Shown one piece after another: positions 17,592 to 26,456 of a stretch of DNA of 64,000 nucleotides. Within the stretch, counting starts at the first letter, position 1; the number at the start of each line of letters is the position of its first letter. Both the position numbers and the translations under genes were made by a program. The notes beneath the pieces are model-generated. The model had not been told where the DNA came from, made no database searches, and was given only the letters and a program-made list of their open reading frames with translations. This DNA is from Gemmatimonadota bacterium (GTDB lineage: Bacteria; Gemmatimonadota; Gemmatimonadetes; Longimicrobiales; Gaopeijiaceae). The stretch lies in contig JAPPGF010000008.1 of assembly GCA_028875075.1 (NCBI GenBank), positions 1 to 64,000 on the forward strand, read 5' to 3'.

Positions 17592-19652
17592 GTGGCGAAG
17601 CGCACTCCCCAGGTCAAACCGGACCCACACGGCCTTTCCGCCAGGGAGGCCTTCGACGAGATCGAGCGGCTTCGCGCCGAGATCCGCCATCACGATTACC
17701 TCTACCACGTCAAGGCGCGCCCCAAGCTGTCAGACGAGGAGTACGATCGTCTCTTCTGGCGACTCAGGGCGATCGAGGAAGTGTATCCCGACCTGATTAC
17801 CACGGATTCGCCTACCCAACGTGTCGGGGGACAACCGCAGCCACGGTTCATGACCTTCGTTCACACTGCACCGATGCTCTCGCTCGACTCGACGCAGGGC
17901 GAGGCCGTAGTGCGTCGCTTCGACGAACGCGTGCGCAAGGGCATGCACGGGCAGGTGGCTTACTTGCTTCAGCCCAAGCTCGACGGCGCGTCCGTGGAAC
18001 TAGTCTACGAGCGCGGCCGCCTCGTGCGTGCGGTCACGCGCGGCAACGGCACGCGAGGTGAGGGCGTGACCGAGAACATGAAGACCATCCCGACAGTGCC
18101 ACTCCGACTGCGTGCGGTCGATCGCTCGGCTCCCGAGCTACTGGCTGTTCGGGGCGAGGTGCTAATGTATGTTTCCGACTTCGAGACCTTCAACGCACGG
18201 ATGGTCGACTCAGGAGCCCAGCCGTACGCGTCGCCGCGCAACTCGGCGGCGGGCGCAATCCGCCAGCTCGATTCCCGCGTGACGGCCTTGCGCAAGCTTC
18301 ATTTCGTGGCGTTCGACGTGCTCTCCGCGCACGGCGTCACGTTCCACAAGGACCGAGAGCGTGTCGAGGCACTATTGCGGTGGGGTTTCCGGGTTCCCGA
18401 GGGTGGCACAGTAGCGACGAGTGTCGAAGAAGTACTCGCCTACCACCGGAGCTGGGCCGCGCGGCGTGACACTCTTGACTACGAGATCGACGGTGTCGTA
18501 GTCAAGCTCGACGATCTCGACGGCCGTGCGGATCTCGGCACGACCTCGCATCACCCGCGGTGGGCGCTGGCGTACAAGTTTGAGCCGCGCAGCGAAGTGA
18601 CGCGTGTCGAGCGGATCGCCGTATCCGTGGGCCGCACAGGCGTGCTCACTCCGGTCGGGTTGCTGCTCCCTGTCCAGGTGGGCGGAGTCACGATTGCACG
18701 TGCCTCGCTGCACAATCGGGAAGAAGTGCGCCGGAAGGACGTGCGAGAGGGGGACCTCGTGCGCATCAAGCGTGCCGGTGACGTGATCCCCCAGGTGCTG
18801 GAACGCGTGGAGGAGCAGGGACAGCGCCGCGGACGGCGTTTTGAGATGCCAGCCGAGTGTCCCGCCTGCGGCACTGCGGTAGAAGAACGCGGGCCGCTCA
18901 CGCTTTGCCCCAATCGCCTTGGCTGCCCGGCCCAGCTGAAAGGACGGATCGTGCACTTCGGGTCACGCAACGCGCTCGACATCACGGGCCTCGGGGACAA
19001 GACTGCAGCGCTTCTCGTGGAACATGGGCTGGTGATTGACTTGGCTGACCTGTTCACTTTGCAGCCCGACAGGCTTATCGAGCTGCCGGGTTTCGCCGAG
19101 CAATCGGCGACCGACCTCGTGGACGAGATTCAAGACTGTCTTCGCCCGGAGTTGCACCGCTTCCTCTACGCGCTTGGGATTCCCGAAGTGGGCGTGAGTG
19201 TGGCACGTGACCTAGCGACTCACTTCCGTGATCTCGATAGGATCCGTACCGCAAGCGTCTCGAAGCTCTTGGAGGTTCCCGGTGTCGGTCCCAGGATGTC
19301 GGAGGCCATTCGGGACTTCTTCGCCCACGAGCAAAATGCGCGTGCGATCGCCGCCATTCTTGAGCACGGTGTCCAGCCATCCCCGCTCGCGGCGTCTGGA
19401 GGGACCGGGCTGGCCGGGAAGAAGTTCGTCTTCACAGGCAGACTGACACGGCTCACCCGGCCACAGGCCAAGCAGCTGGCCGAGAGAGCCGGCGGGCGCG
19501 TGGTGGTTTCGGTCAGTAGGGAGACGGACTACGTGGTCGTCGGCGAAGATCCAGGATCCAAGTACAATCGAGCTGTCGATCTCGGCGTTAGCGCCCTGGA
19601 CGAATCGCAATTCATGGCGCTGCTCGAGGACGCGCAGGTTGAGTTGGAGTGA
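17592..19652 (+). CDS. ligA: NAD-dependent DNA ligase LigA
   Basis: A 686-residue replicative ligase that seals nicks using NAD. The domains are in order: Ia (DYLYHVKARPKLSDEEYD), adenylation domain with the AMP lysine K129 in QPKLDGAS and TRGNGTRGEGVTENM, OB fold, zinc finger with four cysteines (CPACG and CPNRLGCPAQ), helix-hairpin-helix repeats (LPGFAEQSA, VPGVGPRMSEAI) and a C-terminal BRCT domain (FVFTGRLTRLTR, VVVGEDPGSK). GTG start at 17592, giving the usual length. Confidence 0.97.
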   Translation: MAKRTPQVKPDPHGLSAREAFDEIERLRAEIRHHDYLYHVKARPKLSDEEYDRLFWRLRAIEEVYPDLITTDSPTQRVGGQPQPRFMTFVHTAPMLSLDSTQGEAVVRRFDERVRKGMHGQVAYLLQPKLDGASVELVYERGRLVRAVTRGNGTRGEGVTENMKTIPTVPLRLRAVDRSAPELLAVRGEVLMYVSDFETFNARMVDSGAQPYASPRNSAAGAIRQLDSRVTALRKLHFVAFDVLSAHGVTFHKDRERVEALLRWGFRVPEGGTVATSVEEVLAYHRSWAARRDTLDYEIDGVVVKLDDLDGRADLGTTSHHPRWALAYKFEPRSEVTRVERIAVSVGRTGVLTPVGLLLPVQVGGVTIARASLHNREEVRRKDVREGDLVRIKRAGDVIPQVLERVEEQGQRRGRRFEMPAECPACGTAVEERGPLTLCPNRLGCPAQLKGRIVHFGSRNALDITGLGDKTAALLVEHGLVIDLADLFTLQPDRLIELPGFAEQSATDLVDEIQDCLRPELHRFLYALGIPEVGVSVARDLATHFRDLDRIRTASVSKLLEVPGVGPRMSEAIRDFFAHEQNARAIAAILEHGVQPSPLAASGGTGLAGKKFVFTGRLTRLTRPQAKQLAERAGGRVVVSVSRETDYVVVGEDPGSKYNRAVDLGVSALDESQFMALLEDAQVELE

Positions 19653-19830
19653 ACCACGCAGAACGCCGACCCCGTGGCAGCGGGACAAGTGCGACACGCG
19701 AGGAGCACCTGGCACATGTCCCAATCCCGGGCGGGTGGTGACGCGGCCACTAGGCGCGTCTAGCTTGCATGCGAGACGGCGCGGCCGGCGCGCCGCCGCT
19801 GCTTCACCTGCACTTCTCGAAGGAGACACC

Positions 19831-20811
19831 ATGCTGGGGATTGACCTCGGCGGCAAGCGCGCTCTTGTCGCGGGCGTCGGGGATGACCGGGGATACGGCT
19901 GGGCTATCGCGAAGGCATTGGCCGCTGCGGGTGCCAGCATTTGCGTGGGCACATGGCCACCGGTGCTTGGGGTATTCCGCAAGAGTATCGAGCGAGGCAG
20001 ACTCGACCTCTCGCTACCCGGTGGCGGCGAACTTGCCATCGAAAAGATCTATCCGCTCGATGCGGTCTACGACACGCGCTCAGAAGTGCCCGACGAACTG
20101 TCCACGAACAAACGCTACAAGGATCTGGAAGCATTCACGGTGCAGGAGGTCGCCGATACGATCCGAGCCGATTTCGGCGAATCATGCCTGGACGTGATTG
20201 TTCACTCGCTAGCCAATGGCCCCGAGGTTCACAGTGCGCTGATAGACACGAGCCGCGCCGGCTATCTCGCCGCGGTCTCGGCCAGTGCGTATTCGCTGGT
20301 AAGCGTGCTCCGGCGAATTGGGCCGCTGCTGCGGCCGGGGGGCGCTGTGGTGTCGCTCAGCTACCTGGCTGCGGAGCGTGTGATCCCGGGCTACGGCGGG
20401 GGCATGAGCTCGGCCAAGGCCGCGCTGGAGAGCGACACTCGCACGCTCGCGTTCGAGGTGGGCCGCCGCTGGGGCGTGCGTGTAAATGCCATTAGTGCGG
20501 GGCCCCTAGCTAGCCGCGCGGCCAGGGCGATCGGCAAGATTGACCGGATGGTCGAATACTACCAAGAGAACTCGGCACTCGGTGGGGTCAACAGCGCAGC
20601 CGACGTCGCCCATGCCGCGGCCTTCCTGTGCTCACCCCTGGCTGCTGGCGTTACGGGCGTGACGCTCCACGTAGACAACGGTTATCACGCCATGGGGATG
20701 GTTGCGCAGTCGCAGCTGGTTGCCAGCGGGACAGAAGTGCGCGCAACTGGTGGCGATAGGGTGCGAGGGGGCGGGGCAGGCCGCACGACACCGGAAGGAC
20801 CGCCGGCCTGA
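19831..20811 (+). CDS. fabI: Enoyl-[ACP] reductase FabI, plant/chlamydia-type
   Basis: The enzyme reduces trans-2-enoyl-ACP with NAD(P)H in the last step of fatty-acid elongation. ATG 19831 follows AGGAG and gives 326 residues, longer than the roughly 260 of E. coli FabI. The extra length is the insert after the first Rossmann strand (WPPVLGVF..., YPLDAVYDTRSEVPD, NKRY) found in plastid, apicomplexan and chlamydial enzymes. The catalytic pair sits in PGYGGGMSSAKAALE with Tyr-x7-Lys spacing, as in the plant type (Tyr-x6-Lys in E. coli). It is followed closely by the aminotransferase and HAD genes, likely one transcript. Confidence 0.95.
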   Translation: MLGIDLGGKRALVAGVGDDRGYGWAIAKALAAAGASICVGTWPPVLGVFRKSIERGRLDLSLPGGGELAIEKIYPLDAVYDTRSEVPDELSTNKRYKDLEAFTVQEVADTIRADFGESCLDVIVHSLANGPEVHSALIDTSRAGYLAAVSASAYSLVSVLRRIGPLLRPGGAVVSLSYLAAERVIPGYGGGMSSAKAALESDTRTLAFEVGRRWGVRVNAISAGPLASRAARAIGKIDRMVEYYQENSALGGVNSAADVAHAAAFLCSPLAAGVTGVTLHVDNGYHAMGMVAQSQLVASGTEVRATGGDRVRGGGAGRTTPEGPPA

Positions 20812-20843
20812 ACGTTCCGGCATTCGGAGAGCGCCTCCCGCGC

Positions 20844-22145
20844 ATGGTGGCTCGTCCTCCGGGACCGCGCTCGCGGCAGCTAGCGGCACGTCTGCAAGCA
20901 GTCGAGTCACGAAACGTCACCTTCATGGGCGAGCGTTTCCCCATCTTCTGGGAAGAAGCAAGGGGCGCAAACGTACGCGACGTTGACGGCAACGAGTACT
21001 TGGATCTCACCGGTGCGTTCGGTGTGGCTCTGGCTGGCCACGCCCACCCCTGCATCACCCGGAGGGTTTCCGAGCAGACAGCGTCACTCGTCCACGGCAT
21101 GGGCGATGTTCATCCATCGGCAGTCAAGCTTGAGGTCCTGGAACGCTTGGCGTCACTCGCGCCGTGGCCCGACACACGTACGGTGCTGGCCACTTCCGGC
21201 TCCGAAGCAATCGAGATCGCGCTCAAGACTGCGCAACTTGCCACTGGGCGCGCCGGCGTCCTTGCATTCGCCGGCGGCTATCATGGTCTCACGCTCGGCT
21301 CTCTGGCCGCCACCCACCGCGAGCATTTCCGCAGTTCATTCGAGCGACGGCTCTACAGAGGGGTCGTACACACCCGCTTTCCGAGGATCAGCGACAAGCC
21401 CCGAGCTGTCGCGGCTGCACTGGACGAGGTCGACCGCGCACTTCACCGCGGGCACGGTGGCGATCCCATCGGTGCGGTCGTGATTGAGCCTGTCCAGGGG
21501 AGGGCCGGTACACGCATCCCTGCTCCCGGATTCGTGGCGGCGGTCGCCGCCCGCGCGCGTGCGGCCGGAGCACTACTCGTGTGCGACGAGGTGCTGACCG
21601 CGTTCGGACGTACTGGAAAGATGTTCGCGCACGAACACTCGGGCGTCGTGCCCGACCTCCTCTGCGTCGGCAAGGCCCTGGGAGGGGGCATGCCCCTGTC
21701 GGCATGCCTCGCGCCGGCCAGCGTAATGGACGCGTGGCCGATCTCGGAGGGTGAGGCGATTCACACGAGCACGTTCCTCGGCCATCCCGTGGCCTGTGCT
21801 TCCGCGCTCGCGTTTCTGGACGTGTTGGCCGACGAGGCATTGATCGAGCGCGCTGCGCGTTTGGGAGAGTTGCTGCGGAGCGAGCTCGCCACCGGCTTGG
21901 CGGAGGTCGAGGACGTAATGGAGGTTCGAGGGCAGGGGCTGCTGATCGGTATTGAGCTGGCTGCGGCGGGCTCGGGCGCGGCGGTTTCGGAGAGCGCGCT
22001 CGATGCCGGGCTTATCACCCTGGCCGCGGGCTCCCGGGGCGAAGTGCTCCAGCTCCTCCCCCCCGCTGTTCTCAGTGAGGCGCAAGCCGAACACGCGGTC
22101 CGTGCTCTGGTTACGCGCGTGCGGCTGTGGTCCGGGGAGCGTTGA
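20844..22145 (+). CDS. Class III (omega/ornithine-type) aminotransferase
   Basis: A 433-residue PLP enzyme of the acetylornithine/4-aminobutyrate aminotransferase group. Features are the SGSEAIEIALKTA phosphate-binding turn, FAGGYHGLT, D248 in CDEVLTAFGRTGK and the Schiff-base lysine K277 in CVGKALGGGMP. The substrate cannot be read from sequence alone; candidates are GABA, ornithine-like amines and other omega-amines. It lies 32 bases after fabI and 23 before the HAD gene. The N-terminus before residue 17 is poorly conserved, so the start is less certain than the rest. Confidence 0.9.
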   Translation: MVARPPGPRSRQLAARLQAVESRNVTFMGERFPIFWEEARGANVRDVDGNEYLDLTGAFGVALAGHAHPCITRRVSEQTASLVHGMGDVHPSAVKLEVLERLASLAPWPDTRTVLATSGSEAIEIALKTAQLATGRAGVLAFAGGYHGLTLGSLAATHREHFRSSFERRLYRGVVHTRFPRISDKPRAVAAALDEVDRALHRGHGGDPIGAVVIEPVQGRAGTRIPAPGFVAAVAARARAAGALLVCDEVLTAFGRTGKMFAHEHSGVVPDLLCVGKALGGGMPLSACLAPASVMDAWPISEGEAIHTSTFLGHPVACASALAFLDVLADEALIERAARLGELLRSELATGLAEVEDVMEVRGQGLLIGIELAAAGSGAAVSESALDAGLITLAAGSRGEVLQLLPPAVLSEAQAEHAVRALVTRVRLWSGER

Positions 22146-22168
22146 TCGGTGGGCGGAGAGTAGCCGCG

Positions 22169-22816
22169 ATGGACTGGCGAGCGATCCTGTTCGACCTGGA
22201 TGGAACACTCGCTGACACGGTACCGCTCATCCTGCACTGCTATCGGCACACGATGCGAATCCACTTGGGAACGGAGTTGCCTGACGAGCTCTGGATCCGG
22301 CACATAGGCAAGCCCTTGCGCGCGAGCATGACGGCCTTCGCCGCCGACCCAGAAGAGACCGTGCGCATGGTGAACACGTACGTGGCTGTCCAGCGTCGAG
22401 TGCACGACGAGATGGTGCGCGGGTTCCCGAAGACGTTGGAGACCCTCAAGACACTCCGGGCCCGAGGCGTACGGCTCGGGGTGGTCACGAGCAAGGGGCG
22501 CGAGATGACCGCACGTACGCTCGGATCCTGTGGTCTCGGCGAGGCATTCGACGTCCTGGTGACCGCCGACGAGGTGTGCATGGGGAAGCCCCACCCTGAG
22601 CCCGTACTCCGGGCGCTTGCCGATCTCGGTCTTGAGGGGGTGCCCGGTGAGGTGGTTTTCGTGGGCGATTCCCCCCACGACCTAGTTGCGGGGCATGAGG
22701 CTGGGGTGAGGACGGCCGCAGTGCTGTGGGGACCATTCGACCGGACGGCGCTGGCAGAGAACAATCCCGACTATTGGATAGCGGATTGGGCTGCGCTGGT
22801 CGCGCTACGTCCTTAG
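22169..22816 (+). CDS. HAD-family phosphatase (Gph/PpaX-like)
   Basis: A 215-residue HAD hydrolase. Motif I is FDLDGTLADT with nucleophile D9 and acid D11, motif II VVTSK, the lysine in MGKPHPEPV and motif IV VFVGDSPHDL. The helical cap after motif I is the phosphoglycolate phosphatase/pyrophosphatase type. The substrate is not determined. ATG 22169 with GGAGAG upstream was chosen. Third gene of the fabI-aminotransferase run. Confidence 0.9.
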   Translation: MDWRAILFDLDGTLADTVPLILHCYRHTMRIHLGTELPDELWIRHIGKPLRASMTAFAADPEETVRMVNTYVAVQRRVHDEMVRGFPKTLETLKTLRARGVRLGVVTSKGREMTARTLGSCGLGEAFDVLVTADEVCMGKPHPEPVLRALADLGLEGVPGEVVFVGDSPHDLVAGHEAGVRTAAVLWGPFDRTALAENNPDYWIADWAALVALRP

Positions 22817-22938
22817 CAACAGGCGGCGGCAGGCCGTCGCGGACTTTCGCCATCCGTGATTGCCTCTTTCTTGAGGTTCCTCTCTCGTTGAATCCGCGCC
22901 TCAGTTCAGACGCACGCTTCGTGGCACAAGACTCCGGC

Positions 22939-22967
22939 TTGAAGCCGCCTATTGTCTCGGGTAGATT
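22939..22967 (+). promoter_or_regulatory. Promoter of the tRNA-Glu/tRNA-Val pair
   Basis: -35 TTGAAG (22939-22944), a 17-base spacer, -10 TAGATT (22962-22967). The start would be about 5 bases before the first tRNA. Confidence 0.7.
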
Positions 22968-22978
22968 TGCCGCCGCCC

Positions 22979-23051
22979 GCCCCCATCGTCTAGTGGCCTA
23001 GGATATCTGGTTCTCAGCCAGAAGACCGGGGTTCGATTCCCCGTGGGGGTA
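22979..23051 (+). tRNA. tRNA-Glu (CTC)
   Basis: Cloverleaf with acceptor GCCCCCA paired to TGGGGGT, anticodon stem CTGG/CCAG, loop TTCTCAG (anticodon CTC) and T-arm CGGGG/CCCCG. The 3' CCA is not encoded. Confidence 0.97.
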
Positions 23052-23068
23052 TCTGTTGCAAGCGAGTT

Positions 23069-23141
23069 GGTCGCTTAGCTCAGTCGGTAGAGCACCACGC
23101 TCACATCGTGGGGGTCGCTGGTTCGAGTCCAGCAGCGACCA
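23069..23141 (+). tRNA. tRNA-Val (CAC)
   Basis: Acceptor GGTCGCT paired to AGCGACC, anticodon stem CCACG/CGTGG with loop CTCACAT (anticodon CAC) and a standard T-arm. CCA is not encoded. It lies 17 bases after tRNA-Glu and is co-transcribed with it. Confidence 0.97.
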
Positions 23142-23154
23142 TCGACGTAGAGTA

Positions 23155-23185
23155 AGAGCGTCGCGGGGCAGCCCCGCGACGCTCT
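23155..23185 (+). terminator. Terminator of the tRNA pair
   Basis: A perfect 14-bp stem, AGAGCGTCGCGGGG (23155-23168) with CCCCGCGACGCTCT (23172-23185), and a 3-nt loop, followed by GTCGT rather than a long T run. Confidence 0.8.
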
Positions 23186-23473
23186 GTCGTGTGGAATCTA
23201 CTATGTCAGGAATCTCCACGGACGCGTAGGCCCCGACCCTCGTTATGAGTAGCGAGGACGGCTCGACGTACCGGAGACAATTGGCTCAAGTGGCCGGTAT
23301 AGGGTCAGTGTCCACCTCGACGTCCAAATCGCGCCGAGCCTTTGGGAGCATGCTGGTGCGGGGCACGTTGTAAGCCGTCACGGACGTAGTTCCTAACTTA
23401 TCCGAACGGTTGAGCAAACTCTGCTTCGGCCCGCCAAGAGCCGAGAGCTTGGCGCCGCGAGGCGGCAATGTAT
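23186..23473. other. Gap between tRNA terminator and the Mo regulator
   Basis: No supported gene. A 60-codon minus-strand frame (TTG 23468 to 23286) has coding-like composition but no ribosome binding site or known family. I do not call it. Confidence 0.4.
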
Positions 23474-24574
23474 TCAGGCTGTGTCCCTTCCCATATTCAT
23501 TGTGTCGTAACCGCCCAGCGCCTCCACCTGCTTGCGGGTTCCCGGGCGATTGAGGACGTCGAGGAGAATCTCGACGGCCGGCAGATCCAAAAAATGGTTT
23601 GCCACGATCAGCTCGTAAGCCTCTTGGCGTAGACTCAGGAATCCGAGACCGCGGGAGAGACCTGCTGCGCGGATGGCGATGCCCACGTCCGCCGCACCGG
23701 CCGCGATGCCCTCGGCGACCTCAAGGTGGCCGGTCGCGGCTGTCCTGTATCCCTCCACGCTAGCCGTTTCCACTCCCGCCAGAGTGAGCGCTTCGTCGAG
23801 GAGCTCGCGGCTTCCCGATCCCTCTTCACGGTTAAGCAGGCGAAGCCGTCGATCCGCCAAATCTCCAATCCCGTAGATGTGATCCCGCAGGGCCGGCCGT
23901 AGCAAGATCCCCTGCTCCCAGATCGCGAACGAGATCCGGGTGCAAGGGAACGGGATGAGGTCGCGCACGCACCGGCCGTTCCACGTGTCCGACTCGGCCT
24001 CGTACAGATGGGCACCTGCTATGTGGGCCTTACCTTCGGCCAAAGCGGCCAAGGCGGCTCGGCTGCCGCGCTGGCTCCAGCTTACTTCGATTCCGTGCTC
24101 CCGCTCGAGTGCGTGGGCAAGGATGCCGAACGCGGGGTCACATCCGACGACACTCAGGTGTACTGGCCGGGGTGCCTCGCTGAGCAAACGCACCTTCACC
24201 CTTCTCTTCTTGAACGCCTCGACAACGCCATCGGCTGGCACGCCGGGCCTGTGTTCCTCGCTTACGGGATGCGCTACTTGGCACCCGGCGATCCTTACTA
24301 GACGGACTCGGCAACCTGGCAGTGGTGCGCGGGCGCCACCCCATGTCCCCGTGCAGTACGACACTGGCCGGTCCGGAAGCTGGAACAGCTCTCCGACCGA
24401 ACGGCCGAGCGAGGCCGCTAGCCGCAACGCGACTTCGGTAGAGGGTACGGCACTTCCAGACTCAATGGCGGCGTAGCTCTGGCGGGAGACGCCGCCGGCC
24501 TCGGCCATGCGCGTCTGACTCCAACCGAGTCGTTCGCGTTCGGTGGCGAGGACGTTGTCTAGACGGGTGTTCAC
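23474..24574 (-). CDS. XRE-type HTH regulator fused to a molybdate-binding (PBP-like) domain
   Basis: A 366-residue one-component regulator. Residues 1-65 form an XRE HTH (LGWSQTRMAEAGGVSRQSYAAIESGSAVPSTE, shown here in part). Residues about 135-360 are a periplasmic-binding-protein-like domain of the COG1910 type: VVGCDPAFGILA, the RGSRAALAALAEG loop, NREEGSGSRELLDEAL, GAADVGIAIRAAG and the terminal GGYDTMNMG. Such domains bind molybdate or tungstate. Its ATG overlaps the modC stop by 4 nt, so it is made with the transporter it probably controls. No ModE is seen here. Confidence 0.9.
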   Translation of the reverse strand: MNTRLDNVLATERERLGWSQTRMAEAGGVSRQSYAAIESGSAVPSTEVALRLAASLGRSVGELFQLPDRPVSYCTGTWGGARAPLPGCRVRLVRIAGCQVAHPVSEEHRPGVPADGVVEAFKKRRVKVRLLSEAPRPVHLSVVGCDPAFGILAHALEREHGIEVSWSQRGSRAALAALAEGKAHIAGAHLYEAESDTWNGRCVRDLIPFPCTRISFAIWEQGILLRPALRDHIYGIGDLADRRLRLLNREEGSGSRELLDEALTLAGVETASVEGYRTAATGHLEVAEGIAAGAADVGIAIRAAGLSRGLGFLSLRQEAYELIVANHFLDLPAVEILLDVLNRPGTRKQVEALGGYDTMNMGRDTA

Positions 24575-25656
24575 GATATGTGCCCCGGAGCGGCTGAGTC
24601 GGCTTGTACACCGATCTCGGTGGCCTTGAGTGCCAGCCAGATCTCGGATCCGGGGGCGAGTCCGAGTTCCACCGACGCCTCCGCGGTCACCTCCACGGCG
24701 AGAAGGAGCGGAGCCTCGGTGAGGAGCCGGACACGGTGCCCGAGCCGCTCGATCCGAGCGACGACAGTGGACCAGGTGTTGCGGTAGCTGCCTTCGGGAG
24801 GGTTTAGGTGCACGGAAATGGCTCTTGGGCGTATCGTGACCAAGACCGGTCCCGCGACCTCGTGTTCGGCAACATGGAGAACATGTTTGCCAACGTAGAC
24901 CCGGCCGTCGCGTGCGTTACCTCTCATGAAGTTCAAGCCACCGAACTCGGCGGCGTACCGCGTGCGGGGCTGTAGGCGGATATCGTCAACACTTCCCCTC
25001 TGAGTTACGCGGCCGTGCTCGATGACGTTGATCTCGTCGGCGAACAGCGACGCCTCGGCGGGATCGTGGGTAATGAGTATGCGCGGGCCGGCAAACTGCC
25101 CGAGATGCTCGGCGAGGGTCCTCCGAACCTGGGAACGCGTGGCAACATCGAGTGCGGCGAGCGGCTCGTCCAACAGAAGGAGTCGGGGTTCCGCGGCCAG
25201 CGTTCGGGCCAGCGCCACGCGCTGGGCCTCGCCCCCGGACAGGTCCCGCGGACGGTGGCTCTCTAATCCATCGAGCTTGAGACGCTCGATCCACTCCCAC
25301 GCCCGGCCGCGGGCCTCCGTGCGCCGTATTCCCCTGCTTCTCGGGCCGAAGGCGACGTTCTCGAGTACGCTCAGGTGGGGGAAGAGCAGATAATCTTGGA
25401 AGACGACGCCGACCTGACGACTCTCGGTAGGAACGTGCGTACCGTTCGCAGGGTCGTCTAGAATGACACCCCCAAGTTCGATATGTCCCGCGTCCAGGGG
25501 GACGGTGCCGGCTAGCGCAGCGACAGCCGTCGACTTCCCGGCGCCGTTAGGTCCGAGCAGAACGGTGGTTCGCCCTGCTGGAACCGACAGCCGAACATCC
25601 AGACGGAATGACTCCGATCTTCGGACGTCCAACGCGGCCTTGAGCCCGCCGCTCAT
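24571..25656 (-). CDS. modC: Molybdate ABC transporter ATP-binding protein
   Basis: A 361-residue ATPase energising molybdate import. It has Walker A GPNGAGKST, Q-loop VFQDYLLFPHLSV, signature DLSGGEAQRVALART and Walker B LLLDEPLAALD. The C-terminal part (about 230-355) is a TOBE/Mop-like domain, which in ModC can bind oxyanion. Four-nt overlaps join it to modB upstream and the regulator downstream. Confidence 0.94.
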   Translation of the reverse strand: MSGGLKAALDVRRSESFRLDVRLSVPAGRTTVLLGPNGAGKSTAVAALAGTVPLDAGHIELGGVILDDPANGTHVPTESRQVGVVFQDYLLFPHLSVLENVAFGPRSRGIRRTEARGRAWEWIERLKLDGLESHRPRDLSGGEAQRVALARTLAAEPRLLLLDEPLAALDVATRSQVRRTLAEHLGQFAGPRILITHDPAEASLFADEINVIEHGRVTQRGSVDDIRLQPRTRYAAEFGGLNFMRGNARDGRVYVGKHVLHVAEHEVAGPVLVTIRPRAISVHLNPPEGSYRNTWSTVVARIERLGHRVRLLTEAPLLLAVEVTAEASVELGLAPGSEIWLALKATEIGVQADSAAPGHIS

Positions 25657-26456
25657 AGTGTTCCCCGCCAGCGTTCTCTGAGGGAGACGAGCACGAATAG
25701 CGAGATCAAGACCATCACGAGGCTAATGGCAACTGCCGTATCGCGGTCCCTCTCGAGCGCGACGAACACGGCCAGCGGCAGGGTCTGCGTACGCCCCTGG
25801 AGGTTGCCTGCAAAGGTGATTGTTGCGCCGAACTCGCCGAACGCCCGCGCCCAGCAAAGCACGAGGCCAGCGACGAGCGACGGCGTAATCGTCGGCAGAG
25901 TGACACGACGCAGCACCGTCCAGCGGCCAGCGCCCAGACTCGCCGCTGCCTCCTCGTAGCGCCGGTCCATAGTGCGGAGCGCTCCCTCTACGGTGATGAC
26001 CAGAAAAGGCATGGCGACGAACGTGTTGGCGACGACCACCCCCCACGCCGAGAACGGCAGCACGAGGCCGGTTGCCTGCTCGAGTGGCGCGCCGACCAGC
26101 CCACGTCGGCCGAAGGCGAAGAGGAGAGCGGCACCCCCCACGACCGGTGGCAGTATCAGGGGAAGCGCGACCGTCCCTCGTACCAGCGAACGGCCAACGA
26201 AATCGACACGCGCGAGAACCCAGGCTAGCGGAACCCCGACGGCAAATGAGAGGGCCGTTGCCGCGAGGGACGTGACCGTCGAGAGTCGGATAGCGTCGGT
26301 GACTATGTCGCTGCCCAAGAGCGCGGGAAGACGCGTCCAGGGTGCGCGCGAGAACAGGCCGAGAACAGGCAGCAGGAACAACGCCATGCCGGCGGTGGCC
26401 AGGATGCCTAGGAGGAACGGCAGCCGCGGTTGCCCACGCCGTCGCCGCGTGGTCAC
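25653..26456 (-). CDS. modB: Molybdate ABC transporter permease
   Basis: A 267-residue inner-membrane protein with about six hydrophobic segments. The EAA-type coupling loop reads EAAASLGAGRWTVLRRVTLP, followed by the conserved RAFGEFGATITFAGNLQGRTQTLP stretch, given here in part, typical of ModB/CysT-type permeases. The start overlaps the modA stop by 4 nt. Confidence 0.94.
   Translation of the reverse strand: MTTRRRRGQPRLPFLLGILATAGMALFLLPVLGLFSRAPWTRLPALLGSDIVTDAIRLSTVTSLAATALSFAVGVPLAWVLARVDFVGRSLVRGTVALPLILPPVVGGAALLFAFGRRGLVGAPLEQATGLVLPFSAWGVVVANTFVAMPFLVITVEGALRTMDRRYEEAAASLGAGRWTVLRRVTLPTITPSLVAGLVLCWARAFGEFGATITFAGNLQGRTQTLPLAVFVALERDRDTAVAISLVMVLISLFVLVSLRERWRGTL

Noticed and set aside
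23286-23468. Possible 60-residue minus-strand gene after the molybdate regulator
   Set aside because: TTG start without a ribosome binding site and no recognisable family; composition alone is not enough.
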